Part shown: positions 1 to 12,249 of the stretch, one piece after another
Layout of the letters: the number at the start of each line of letters is the position of its first letter
Position numbering within the stretch: the stretch's first letter is position 1
Assembly: GCA_033439765.1 (NCBI GenBank)
Contig: JAULSN010000001.1
Span: 7,936,001-8,000,000 of the forward strand
Source of the DNA: Lasiosphaeria ovina
Lineage: Eukaryota; Ascomycota; Sordariomycetes; Sordariales; Lasiosphaeriaceae
Length of the DNA stretch: 64,000 nucleotides
Reading direction: 5' to 3'
Position numbers and translations under genes: made by a program
The notes under the pieces: model-generated
What the model was told of the DNA's origin: nothing
The model's database searches: none
Seen by the model: only the letters and a program-made list of their open reading frames with translations

Positions 1-2745
1 ATCTGGTAGTGTGCTGTGGTTTCCATGATGAATCCATCTCGGCCTGCTTCAGTTGCGCGTAAATCGGAATGGCATTGCATTTTTGCTGACATCCCTACGC
101 ATCTTTACCGGTGGCCGCTCGCTCCTGCGTTCAACGACAGAACCCCAGATACTGTAACTCTCTCGGGCTGTGGCCAACCTCCCAAAGATCCACGCATGAC
201 GACCCCTCTCTTTCCCGACCCTCACTCTCACCGTGCACCATTGTCCTCGCTTCCTACATGCAGTCATTGGCTCGGCAAGTGGTTTCTGTCAATCATATCT
301 CTTACAGCTCGGAGAGAATCAAGTGGTGAATGCCACAATGCAAGCCCTCTCCTCAGGGCGCCGCCACCGTGTTGCATGCGCAACACCACATATAATATTG
401 GCCGGAACAGACGGGAGCGAGGCGGCCGCATGAGGTGGCCACTCCCGCACAGTTGGGTATGCTTCTCTGCAGGCAACGAAAAAGGGGACCGGGAAGAGCA
501 TACGCGGGAAGTAAGTTTTTTTTATTTTTTATTATTTTTTTTTTTAAAGAGCCGAGTTCACCACCCCCCGCCGCCGCCAGCCGACGGGTTTCTGCCTATG
601 GAGCTCGTAACTCTCTCGACGCATCGAATATTGTGTACGAATGAGCATCTTGGTACGACAGACGGGGCGGATGGCTGAATGTGCAAACGCGTCCTCGCGC
701 CACGAATGCAGGCCTTGGGCTCCTCGGCGAGATGCGGCCGACGAATCGGCTCTACTGATAGAAGAGAAAGAAACTCCTAGCGGAGGAAGGATAGGCGGCA
801 AAATGAAATGGAAGAATGCATTGTGATATCGACGACAAAAACACACCATACACACACGCCAGCTGGCACTCACACGCACAACAAAGAGGAAACCAAGATC
901 TTGTTTTCCATATATCCCTTCTCTCCACCCCCCACAGAACAATCCCCTGGAGTAAGGTACCTACGTAGGTAATAATTACCAAGCGACGGGACGCGATCGG
1001 CCACCACATATTGTGACAAGCGAGGCCAGCATATATGCACATTGGTCCTTCATAAAGAAGGCAACTCATCTATATCCAGGGGTACTGGGGTGTGGCCTCG
1101 ATATTGGATTCTCGTCCGACAGTGGCACGAAAGCTGCCCGTTTCCCTGGAGCACGGGATTTTTATTGCGTGTAAGCGTAATATATGCGGTGGTCATCAGT
1201 CACAAGGGGTGGTTTTCTTTTTTTTTCGTCCCTCTTTTTGATTGCATTGTTTGATCGATTGATAGGCACCGGCTACACAGCAGGACGGATGAACCTTACC
1301 CAGCATCGCTAGCGGCATCGCACAACGACGCTACGTAAAACTGCTGTACCTGCCTTGCACGGCGGCGTTGGGGAGAGGTAACCACCCACCAGCCTTTTTT
1401 CTTCCTTTGGCTCATGTTTAGGGGCAAAAGGTGGACACTCTCGATGACGCTTTGAGCGGCGAGAAGTCCCGTGGCCCACTATTTGGTACCTAGGTAGCGT
1501 AGAACGTTTAGGGTCGTCTTGTTGTTATTATTGTTGTTGTTGTCAACCATGGAGTTTAAAACCACAGCGTAAACAACAAGAGCTGTTGCTCAAAAGTCTG
1601 ACGGCCCATAAACCAGGCCTACTTGGTCGTTGGGGGGAGGGGCCCCATGGGGTCGGCCAGAATTTGGTCGGCCCGGATTCTGTGGACGTGTCGTCCCCTA
1701 TATCCGAATCGGAAGTGAGAACCAAAGACGATCTTCCGGGTTGCCAACGTGCAAATCTCCCGAGAAGACGCCCGGGAGGAAATATTATAGAACAGTTCAA
1801 ATTTCCGGGCGCTACTCAAACTCGCTGTACATGCGTATATTCTTCTGTTCCGGGGAGGCTTTGATGTTTGACACGAACCAATGCTGCATGTATCGACAAT
1901 ACATCCTCGGCATGTATACGCCGTCCGGAAGGATTCGCTTTGACTGGGCCGCGCCATTCGCGTGGCTTCCCCTTCCCGGAAGAAGGAGAAGGAAAGACAC
2001 GTTCCTCTTCCAAGTCGGGACCCTAGCCCGAGGCAAACAAGTACACAATGAGAGGTACAGTGGCGCACAGCGACTACACTGCATATACCGGTAAAGAAAG
2101 TCCGCCAGACCGAGAGGCCCAGGCACAGCTTTGGCCGCGCGGGTCAACCTACTATCCCTCGGAAAACCGCGTGTTTGTTGCGCTTGGTTGCGTGGTATCT
2201 GCGTCTGGTACTATACATTTGCTGAGTCTGCTATGACATTGCATTACATATAGGCCGGGTCCGGGGAAGAGCGGCACCCTTATTGCCCTGCTTTTTGGTA
2301 AGGTACCTCGCAGGCTTGAAACATGCCCGCTTATATGACGGACGGGTCCCAACGGCGACACTTATATAATAATAGCTCCTTTGGAATAACATAGTACGAA
2401 GACGAAGGGGAAAGAGGTCGAGGACCACAAAACTGCCGGCGTCACATGCAGCACGAAGTACGTACTTTGCTTGGCTCTGTTGTCCCTAGGTAGGTACGGA
2501 TGCAAACAAACCTGCAATACCCACGACTGAAGAAGTATTTGCTCTCTGGCTTGGACTCGCGGTCTGAACCTAGCGAGAGAAGGAAGAGAGAAAAAAGTAG
2601 AAAGAAAATTTCAAAAAGAGGGGAGATATAATCTATCCCACGTAATACGGAAGAGGATTCCCGTGCTTCGCTTCCATGCGCAGATCAAGGAAGCCCCCTC
2701 TTTGTCTCGGTAGGCCTATTTAAGTGAGCACAGCACAGCACAGTA

Positions 2746-2765
2746 GCTCGCTCGCTCGCTCGCTC
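2746..2765. repeat. (GCTC)5 microsatellite
   Basis: Five tandem GCTC units in intergenic DNA, next to two copies of the TACCTAGG-like word at 2778-2833. Confidence 0.9.
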
Positions 2766-4435
2766 CCTTTGAAGATGATACCTAGGTAAGGTAATAAAAA
2801 TTATTTTGCTGCGCAGCAATACAATACCTAGTAGGAAGTCGGTCAGTCGCAACGGACAAGCCGGATGCTGAGCCATGGCACGGGTTCCATGGCGTTTTTT
2901 TTGGCCGCATGCACTAATAAATAATTTCCCTCCCTTTTCTTGGTTGACCTTTGTCTTTGCCTTGATGGTGCCGCTGCTTGTGCTGCTGGCGCTGCCAATT
3001 GTAGTCTCTAGCTTCTCTTTGGCTGCCCGTTTCGCGCCCCCCCACCGGGATACCTTAGCCAACCAACAACAGAAACAGAACGGCTTTCAGGGCCGGGTTT
3101 GGAAAAGCAAGCCACCACAAAATAAAAGAGAGAGAAAATAAAAAAAAGGGGAGACACAAGTGAACAAACAGGCTGGCGGCCTTCTCGACTCGCCGTCAAT
3201 CCAATTTCTTTTACACTTTAGGTACTTAGTAAATTACTGCGTCTTATCACACAGAAGACTCGGAATGGTCTTTCTCTCTCCACATCTCCCCACCCGCCCC
3301 CAAACGTTCATCCCTTGCTCGCCTCATCATGCCTCAAAGGGCAGTTAGCCCCAACAACCTGCTGCCGCGTCTCAAGCGAATCCCTGCTTTTCAGGCGGCC
3401 ACTTTGCCAGGCCCGCGGCTTAATTGGTATTTTCCAGAAGACAGGTTGCCGGGGTGCCGCCACGCTGGCAGTCCTTTCATTGTGCATCTGTGTGAGTGTG
3501 AGAGTGTGTGTGGATTGTTGAATTGTTAGTGTCCCTCAAGTGCCTGAGTTACCCAAGAATTACAGGCGCAGCGTGTGCTGTATTGTGACAGTCTACGGGA
3601 GTCAAGGGCCTGGCGTTCGTTTCCAGCTGGCTTCCTTGTGGAACTTCGGACTTGCCAGAAACGCAACATGATAGGTCTCCACCGATTCCCACGCTACTGC
3701 TAGCCCACCTGGTTAAAAGGTCGATCAGATCGACGGCGCGCGAGCTAGCAACGTGTTTGCCGGAGTCGGGGGATAGCACCAACAACACACGACCACACCG
3801 ACGCTGATCAGTCACAAAAGACACATGATGAGATCGAAGTTGCCCGGGGCAGGGTTTAGATGTCATATCGAAGGCCATCCCGGAGCTAGTCCAGGCGTTG
3901 TGGAAAAGAAAAGAAAGAAGACAAAAGAAACCAGAAAGAAGCAAAGAAAGACAATCCCAGGGAGCAAAGCCGGCCAGGGGGGGAAGTGATCTTCTGTTCT
4001 GTTTGAGAGCCTCATCCCACTAGTATGCCGTTTAGCCTCTCTCTAATAGAGGCGGAAGGGAATCAAAGAACCATACGAGAAATTCCTGGCTAGGAAGCAA
4101 ATCCCATCCTGTTACACACACATGCAATCGACATATTTCCAGAGAGGACAATATGAACTTTCTAGAAAAGCCCGGTTTGGAGTGTCGGTTCTATTAATCC
4201 CTAGGTTATGGAGAGCGAGGACGACTAAGACAGCAGCGTAGTAGCATGAGGGATGGTGCTCCATGAATGGACCCTTGGATCCTGGAAAATGGAGCGGCAA
4301 AGTGGACGAAACAAGGAACTTCCCATTTTCATGCTGACTGCTCCGATAGGACAGTTTACCTAACGAGGCAGCTCGTCCGATCGGGAGGAAGCGTGAAGGG
4401 AGGGGGGTTTGTCTGCTGGTTAGAACTAGGCTGAC

Positions 4436-4452
4436 GAGAGAGAGAGAGAGAG
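4436..4452. repeat. (GA)n microsatellite
   Basis: An uninterrupted GA run of 17 bases in gene-free DNA. A (TG)8 run follows at 4533-4548. Confidence 0.9.
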
Positions 4453-4532
4453 CATGGCTTCTGGTTTCGTTGCGTCTTTCTTTCCATTCGGTCAGCGCGC
4501 TCTCACGCGCGCGTGCGGGTGGGTGTGAGCTA

Positions 4533-4548
4533 TGTGTGTGTGTGTGTG
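4533..4548. repeat. (TG)8 microsatellite
   Basis: Eight TG units flanked by a GCGCGC-rich segment on each side. Confidence 0.9.
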
Positions 4549-5104
4549 GTGCGCGTGGGAGGTTTCTGCGGGTGATGGAGGGCCGGCGGGAGTTCCATGC
4601 TCTCCCATATTATGTGCATCATGTAATACCAATTGACAATCGTATCAGTGCAGCACACGCAGCTCTCTTTTCTGCACATTGATGCGGTCTGGGGAAGGGG
4701 CAGGCGGACAGATGGGCGGCTTGCTGCTAGGGACCTGATTCATCAAACTTCAGAGATTGGAGGACGCATGTACCCAAGCAGCCAAGGTTGTTGATTCCTG
4801 AATTACAGCAGGGCAGAAGCAGGGCAATCCTTCGTGCGCTCGCTAGCGTCAAGCACGTCTCGCTCTGAGTCGCTCACGCCCTACCGAACCCGATCAAGCG
4901 ACACTCCAGAAGGCCAATCCTAGCGTGCTCCAGAGAACGAAGCGACTAGGCCTAGCCCTGAAGCCCCCTTCGCATGCCTTGCCCCAGCACTGCGCAGCCC
5001 AAGCCAGGGCGCCGTGTTCAACCCGTCACTCCACTGGAGCAGCGGAGCCTGGGCTTGTAACTGTTTTTCTCCCACCCTTCCATGGCTTGGTGGTCGTTGT
5101 TCTC

Positions 5105-5128
5105 GCCGCCGCCGCCGCCGCCGCCGCC
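5105..5128. repeat. (GCC)8 microsatellite
   Basis: Eight perfect GCC units followed by imperfect GTC/GTT triplets. It lies about 650 bases upstream of the start codon at 5778 and could fall in that gene's promoter. Confidence 0.9.
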
Positions 5129-5222
5129 ATCGCCGTCGTCGTTGTTTGTATTGTTCTGGTGGTACGGGTTAATCTTTTTTTCTGTGTGTGCTAGTTGCGA
5201 CGGGTTCTCTTCTTTTGCGCCT

Positions 5223-5230
5223 TGACGTCA
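5223..5230 (+). promoter_or_regulatory. Palindromic CRE site TGACGTCA
   Basis: A perfect 8-base TGACGTCA palindrome, the consensus for ATF/CREB-type bZIP factors, lies about 550 bases upstream of the start codon at 5778. The match is seen directly; occupancy is inference. Confidence 0.5.
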
Positions 5231-5658
5231 GCCGGAAGCTCTTCTCTCCTTTTACTCTTTTTGGGGGTTATTTCGTTCTGGGCGAGGCATTGGGCCTCTG
5301 CATCGCATTCTGACCCTGGATCTTCCCTCGACGCGAGATTTGGCAAACGGCTGAGCCCACATCTTGGAAGCCGTGTCCTCCCTTCACCTCCCTCTCTCCG
5401 CCAACCCGAAACTTTTGGTCGACTCTCTGGTCGTCCGCCTCTCGACGACCCTCTTCCCCCCTTTCGTCCCGACTCGGTCGTCCGATCTTGAGCGGCAAAG
5501 TAGTAGCGTATCGGAGGCGCGGGTGGCCTCGCTTGGTCGAGCTTGCTCGACAATCTGGAAAGGGATTTCGGGAAATCGGGCGTCGACCACAAGAACGTGC
5601 CTGCGTTGTCCGCATTCCATTCCTGAGCCCAATTTCCGCCCCGAGACTCGCCCTCGTA

Positions 5659-5667
5659 ATGTCCTAA
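5659..5667 (+). promoter_or_regulatory. Candidate uORF, two codons
   Basis: ATG TCC TAA lies in the presumed leader of the gene starting at 5778. It is followed after two bases by a second, longer uORF. It matters only if transcription starts upstream, which the sequence cannot prove. Confidence 0.4.
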
Positions 5668-5669
5668 CG

Positions 5670-5762
5670 ATGCAAACAACGACCCTCACGAGTACCGAAT
5701 CCCCTCTCGTCCTCCTTCCCTTGCACGGCTGCTCGTCGTTGTCATCGTCGTCGTCGACGTAA
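5670..5762 (+). promoter_or_regulatory. Candidate uORF, 30 codons
   Basis: An ATG-to-TAA frame of 30 sense codons, rich in Ser (TCG/TCA) near its end. It stops 15 bases before the predicted main start at 5778, so ribosomes finishing it would sit very close to the main AUG. This would be expected to lower main-frame translation. Confidence 0.4.
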
Positions 5763-5777
5763 CAGCCCGCAGTCAGG

Positions 5778-8700
5778 ATGCAGGTCGTGCCGAGTGTAAG
5801 TTTCTTGAGAAACCACCAATCCCCCATTGTCCGGTCCTCGCCGAACTCAAAATGTCAAATGGTCCCGTCGAGAGGGAAGCATGCATGACACCCGCAAACT
5901 TAAAAAAAGGGACTATCGCTACGCCTTTGGACATGGTGGACGCCTTCCCCTCGCCGTCATTGGGTTGTTTTACTGCCCAACAGCACAGTTTGCCTTTTCC
6001 CTCCCTCCCTCTCATGCTGATATATTTTCTCGTTTGAAGCTCGTGGGAACTGGCACCGCCGTCGCAGCCGCTGCTGCTGGACTAGTCTTTGGTCAACCAC
6101 CCGACTCCGATATCCCCAGCCCGACCTCGGTCAAGAGGAAACTCGCGTCGGACTACTTTGACAGCTTGCGAGTACAGCCTTCCTCGTCTCGCCCTGGTAC
6201 AAGCTCTGTCGTCCCCGATTCCTCGCCGTCAGAGGAGTTTCCCTACAGCTCCTTCCGACACCTCGCCAATGTGCCCTCCGGACCCCCCGTCTCTTACCCC
6301 CCCATCACAACACGGCAGCGACCTATGAGCATTCAAGCTTCAGTTCAAAATGGCTCGAGTAGAAGGCACTCGTTTATACGTCAGGGCGATGTTGCCTCAC
6401 GGCCAATCGCCGAGAGCAATCGCGACTCGGTTTCTTCGAGGGATTCTTGGTACAGGAGGCTATCAATTAGGCCGCTATCCCAGCATGGAAGCCCAAGATC
6501 AAGCATGGGCCCTGAATCCCCGTCCCTATCGTACTCTCAAGCCTCTGGCGTACCGATTCTCGGACCCGAGTCGCCCGCTTCACAAACCCCCCCTAATAAG
6601 TTGGTGAAGAGGGCAACTTCTGGACAAAATGGCGCACCCGAAACCACATTGTCGAGACGGGGCTCGAGGTCACAGATGCTGACTCTGCGGAGGCCTGCAA
6701 CGAGCCATCAACGGACAGCGACGCTGCAGCAGTTTCAAACCCAGGGCGGTTTTTCTGGGCCTCTCCAGCCCGAGGTGAAGTACTCGTTCGACCAGCCAAC
6801 TCTACCCCGAAACTTGGTTGTAGGACCGGAGGTGGACGTACCCGAGAGGCCGTCTTCTGGGACGTGGACTTCGCTTTTCCACACCCAGCCCGCAAAACCA
6901 CAGGGTCGAGGAAGCGCTGGGCTCCCCGCCGCAAGCAGCCCTAACAGCTCCACATTACCCCGAAAGAGGGTGATGATGCAACTAGGCAGCGCATCTCGCG
7001 CTTACCTGACTAAGGTGCAATGGATAACAGGCATTTCAATCCCGACAGAAGACACCGAGGAGCCGTTGGACAGGTCGGAGCGGTCGGAGCAGAGGGAGGG
7101 CTCCCAAGAAGCAAGCGACCCGTCATCGTCGACCGATTCGACACCGTCCAGGCGAGCACGAAGATCGATTTCGATGCACTTTGGCTCACCCGGTAGTTGG
7201 ATCTCAAAAACGGGAAGCCTTCGCCGCTCGAGGCGGGGGATCACAGTTGATGCGAAAAGTACAGGTGGAAGGAATGCGTCAGCCCCAGCAGGTGCCGCCC
7301 ACAACCCAAGTCAGCCTGCGGTCAAACCGAGCCTGGCAGAAATTTTCACGCCGCCCGATGCGCAACCGCATATAGAATCCGAAGCGAGGCCACCTACTTA
7401 CCTGCAAGCGCGCAAAAGGAACTCATCCTCGCCATTACCACCCCTCTCCCGCCTTTCGAGCTTTAATATAGACGTGGCCCGACTTGGCCTTGGGAGTTCC
7501 TCTTCCACAGCACCCTCCCGACAACTTCAGCCGCCACTGAACTATATGTCGGCCTCACAAACCTTCTCAGGCTTCCCTTACAGTCGAGGTCCGTCAGGAG
7601 AGCGAACCTCTACACTGGCAAGCTCTGATGCCGAGGTCCGAGATGGAGTGTCCGGCGACGACGAGGACACCGATTTTAGGAGTGACGGAGTATTTGACTC
7701 GTTCCGTACCGTGGCTTCTTCGAGTCGGGTGCGGGCGGTTGAGACTCCGTTGGAATCCATGTTTGATGAATCGCCACCGAGCACCGCAAGTAACAGCAAG
7801 ACAAAGAGGTTGTCGATACAGGAGATACTGGGTCGCTCATGGGACGGGGAGACGAAAATCACAGAGGAGGACGAGAGTCTCCCAACACCAATTCGAACCG
7901 CCCATCTCGCCGATCCAATCGAGTTTGGACGCCCAGGACAGGATGATGACGGTCTCGAATTTGATGCATCGCCGGCGCTGTCGCTAGCGAACCGGGACTT
8001 CGGGCGCTTATCAATTGACGACGACGACGACGACGATTGGGCGCGAGATGACGAAGACACCCTCAGCAACCACCTCTCGCCACCTTCCAGCGCCTCCAAC
8101 TCCAGGCGTGTTAGCCCCACGTTCCGCCACGTCGTTGTCGGTGTTAACAGGAGGAACGAGAGCCCCGACCTTCACCGAGACCTCGTAGGTGATCGACCTC
8201 GGAGTAACATCTTTGATTGGTGCGAGCCTTCGACCCACGACAAGTTCGACACGGGGGGCCATTCACCTCGCCCTAAAACAGTGCACGGGAAGCAGGAGCT
8301 GGACATGAGGGGTGGCCGTTCTGTTAGTCGGAAGGGTCCCAGCGCAGCTCACGTCCGGAGCCAGAGTGTTCCTGTAGTACCCGATCCCACGGACGGCTCG
8401 AAGCCTCAACCAAAGTTTGGAACCTGGGGATTGGGAACGAAGACGGCGAGCGAGGACTGGGACGACGATTTTGACTTTGACGAAACCGCCCCCGACGCTA
8501 CAGGAGGCAAGGACTCGGCTACGAGTTTTTCCATGGTCGTGCCAGCTTCCATTCAAGCTACCCAGCCGACCGTCAAGGCACATTCGGGCCAGATCCGCGA
8601 GCTATCGCTGCTTGTGAACGACTTGAAGAGGCTCTGCCGGCACGGGAGAGATCTCGACATCTTGGTTGGCCCGTTGAATTTGAAATGGAAAGAGGCGGAG

Positions 8701-9429
8701 AACATAATCGCTCTCGCGTCGCCGGATGAAGATGGTGCTGAGGATATGGAACCAGCCGAACCAGCGGTAGACTTCGACCGCTCAAGGATCGACGAGCGTT
8801 TCATCGAAGAGGGTTTCGATGGTCCTATTCTCGACAATCTCGACGACCCATTTGAGTCCCCGGAACCGGAGATGAGCAAAACAACAGTGGTGCGAGAACG
8901 GCAGGTGACCCGTCGCCGGTCCGTGTTCTCTCCCGACGACGATATTTTCGGAACCAACTGGCCGCTAACGGACGAGGGTGCGAGGCCGGCGCGTCCGCAT
9001 ACACCCAATGCGTCGATGAACCCCAACCGGAATTCGGCCGTCATCGCCACCGTAATCGAGGCCATGCAGCAGCAGCAGCGTTCCACCTCTGACCTAGTCA
9101 AGAGTGTGTCTCCAAGCAAGCCTTGGGATTCGAAGCTTTTCTTCGACACCAACAGCCTGCAGGAGCTAGTTAAGCGGGCCGGGCAGCTTAGGGACTCGCT
9201 TTCCGATGCGGTGCGCCGAGTAGAGCTCATCACGCAGAGTCCAGCCGGCACACCAAGGCGCGAGCGGCACTCGCGTCATAATCACGACGGAAGCCCGGCT
9301 TTCACACGAGTCTTTACGGACCCTCCCTCGAGCCCGCCGAGACGACTGCCTAAGAGTCATAGTACCAACTCGGTCCTGAGCAAAACGTCTGTCGATTCAC
9401 CGAGGATGCAGATGATGACGGTCAGCTAA
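5778..9429 (+). CDS. Large disordered protein of unknown function
   Basis: I do not recognise the family. The preferred model has exon 1 at 5778-5795 (six codons, MQVVPS) and exon 2 at 6040-9429. The intron 5796-6039 has a GTAAGT donor, a GCTGAT branch point and a TTGAAG acceptor, and joins in phase 0 to give about 1135 residues. The frame also runs unspliced back to 5827, but that segment reads like intron. The N-terminus is Ala-rich. Most of the chain is Ser/Pro/Arg-rich and probably unstructured, with an acidic Asp run near residue 668. Three compact blocks look conserved: FDWCEP near 728, a FGTWGLG motif near 799 followed by DWDDDFDFDE, and a predicted helical block at about 852-898. A helical segment at about 1043-1073 lies near the C-terminus. 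Function is not inferred. Confidence 0.75.
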
Positions 9430-12249
9430 AACGATGCTTGGTTCTGTCGTTTTCTTTCTGTTGCCGCCGGGGGGCTATAAAAAAGTAATAACCTGGAGAA
9501 ATACCTCAACCTGTATATGTACGAATATCGATGGAGCACGCACACATACCTAAACGCATCATAGCAAAGAGATGTATGACATGCTTGCATAAAAGGGGGA
9601 ATGAAAGAATACAGAAAGACGGAGAGACGGAAAGGATTTGCTACTTGAAGAACCGGGGAAAAGGTACAAAGTGGTGAATGGGGGAAACTGCGAGGCCCCC
9701 TTTTTGTACGTCGTCGTTCGGTTACTTCGGAACCTCCATTTTCTTTTTGTTTTTCTTCCTCCTCCTTGGTAATGCCTCTCTCTATTTTCTTGCGTCTCTT
9801 TTAAAACGGCTGTCGTTTGCCAGATCTTGGTATTGGCACGGTTCGGTTCGGTTCGGTTCGGTTGGGTTTGGGCTGGGTGGGTTGGGTTTCCCGCCCCCGC
9901 CCCTTTTTTTTTCTCCTTTTTCATCTTTTTGCATGATATCTGGGTGGAAAACAAAATCAGAGTATCAAATTTTTTTCCCCATCTTCCTCTTCGCGTTCAT
10001 GATGGCTATTTCCTGGTGCTACCGCTGATGCTTGCTCTTACTGCTGCTGCTGAAATTAATGCTTTGTGTTCGACACCTACGGAAGGAACTTGATGGGTTT
10101 CTTTATTTGTTCGTTTTTGGTTACATAAACGTTCGTGCTGTTGTGCCCTCCCTTTTTATTTTATTTTTTCTTTCCTTGGGCGTAGCACAACCAAGACAGG
10201 TGGGACAAAAAGGACAGATATTTTGTCGTGTATGGGATATAGAAAAGAATAACATGGGTTATGTTTTTAAACTATTCCGGCTGATGTCGTTGTTGTTGCT
10301 GCGGAAGTTGTCGTTGAAGTTGCTTGCTAGTTGTGTGTTTTATGTATGGTGTTTGCCGATGCTTGGTTGCCGGATTGTTTTGACAGAAAAACGAGTGGTT
10401 TGTGTTTGTGTTGTTTGTTCACGGGGCTTTAGAACCGAACTCCACGGGGTGTAGGCTGTGGACTGTGACGACAGCGGTGCTAGCTGGTTTGCTTGGGTTA
10501 GTGGATATTTTTCTCTCGTTCCTGTCCAGAAACATGGAAAAGATGGGCTGAGAGGAGAGTTGTTTAGATATCCTGAACTGGATGTAACCTTTGGAGAAAC
10601 AGGAGGGTTATCACAGACTCCATGAGAGTTGGGGGCATGGCAAATATGAAATGGGCTCTGAAGTCCTTCAGGTGGGATCAGACAACGAAGTCAATCTACG
10701 ATACCTCTGTATTGTTTTACCCTGCGTTACCTAAAGCTCATAATCACAAATAGGGAGATGTGTTAGGCAAATAGGATGAGTTTATATGCCGCAGGCAAAC
10801 AACTTCAAACGCAAGTGGCGAGAGATCAAGTCGGCATTCCTTACCTACCTCGCGACAAGGATACCGTAAAGGAGCTTGGAGACGTGGTACGCGAGGCTAT
10901 CAGATCTTCCACTTCACCACACCTGGTTATTTACAGCTACTCTTAGATAACTAGGATACAATGAGAAGACAAACTCGATCTAGACTTCAATGAGGGGCTC
11001 GTCAGCCCGTGGAGAAGGGAACACACACCATCTACATATAACAAAAGCCAGCATTAACCTCCTATATCGTCCCATGGGTGTTTGTGCGTAGTCCACGAAA
11101 CCCCTCGGCACCGGCCCACTCTCACTGTTTGTCCCATCCATAGTCGCCACCGTGAGCTATGAAGTCGAATGTTCTACGCATCATCACGCACTTCATCTCT
11201 AATCCCTATCGGCTGTGAAGATTTTAGTATGTAGCAACGAACGAGACAAGCACCCGTAAGTCTCGCTCGAGGAGAGAAAAAAGGAGAAAGGCAAGTCTAG
11301 AAACTCTCTGATCCCAACCACAAAACCGGATTCGAAACTAAACGCAAACGTGCACCTTGAATCACCCCCAACACCAACACCTTGTCCAAGGCAGGAGGAC
11401 CCTGCAGGAGTCTTCACCGCCTTAGCAGCAGTACGACAATCACAACAACGCAGCAGAACTAGCAGCGATAACACAACCAAACCCAAAGAACAGGCACGAG
11501 AAAACACCTCACATACCATCTATCCACCCACGTAGATCGGCAAAGGACTTACTCGCCCTGCTACTTCCCTGGCAACGTCTCTCGCAAGGCCAAGAAGAGT
11601 AGAACCGGTAGCAGCGGAAACTACTAAACGCAGCAGCAGGGACAACGGCTGAAACCAACCCAGACGAGCCACTCTGGACATATGTTTGAGGAGAAGGGTT
11701 TCAATGACAGGCTAGCAAATACTCGTGTCTTATCACTCGGTAATGGCTCACGGGGACTCACGTATCTACGAGGTGGACGAATCCTTCCTTGAGTGTGGCT
11801 ACGTGCGCCGTGTGATTGTCCAATGCACGGTTGCTTTGAAGTTCTTGGCAGGTGAATTGAGATGCACAAAGACTTCGCAAATATAACATAAAAACCAACA
11901 AGGGGAAATGAATATGGTAGAGCGACAAAGGGAGCCGTTTCGGCCAGCAGTACGGAATAGTTGCAGATCTTATAGGAGACCACTGGGTGTTATTTACGGT
12001 TCAGATTGGATTGCGATACGGCTAAGGGGTTCGCGTGAGAACGTTCGTGAAAAATTTGCGTTCCAAAGAAATCATTCGTTGAAAATACAAAGCCAGGGCG
12101 GTGCCATTAATGACGCCAGCCGGCTGAAAAAAAAAAAGCTAACCCATGATGGAAAACGACATGGAAAGAATCCTAGTAATGTGAAATCCCCTCCTCAATG
12201 CTAATCATTGAGGGATACAGTATCATTCATAAGCCGATTTGCCTTCGAT
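9430..12249. other. Gene-free interval between convergent genes
   Basis: This stretch separates the 3' ends of the gene ending at 9429 and of cpc1. It holds T-rich segments, a GGTTC tandem array at 9840-9863 and two TACCTAC-type words (about 10722-10734 and 10838-10850). No frame has gene-like length or composition. Part must be 3' UTR. Confidence 0.6.
9840..9863. repeat. GGTTC tandem repeat
   Basis: About five tandem GGTTC units grade into a degenerate GGGTT-rich tract running to about 9890. Confidence 0.85.

Larger units (their letters stand above)
1..5658. other. Long gene-free stretch
   Basis: No convincing gene is visible. Open frames here are short, overlap on both strands, and lack domain-like composition or coherent splice structure. 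The DNA contains poly-T and poly-A tracts, simple repeats (listed separately) and many copies of a TACCTAGGTA-like word (around 952-980, 1485-1497, 2297-2310, 2485-2499 and 2778-2795). The last few hundred bases become pyrimidine-rich and probably belong to the promoter and leader of the gene that starts at 5778. A non-coding RNA cannot be excluded. Confidence 0.6.

Noticed and set aside
16..678. 220-codon plus-strand frame at the window start
   Set aside because: Low-complexity translation with a poly-Phe stretch from a T tract, overlapping frames on both strands, no family resemblance and no splice context.
5827..6039. Protein start of the large unknown gene at 5827 or 5852
   Set aside because: Both fall inside a segment bounded by a GTAAGT donor and a branch-point/acceptor pair; the translation there is unlike the rest, and the frame from 5852 stops near 6037.
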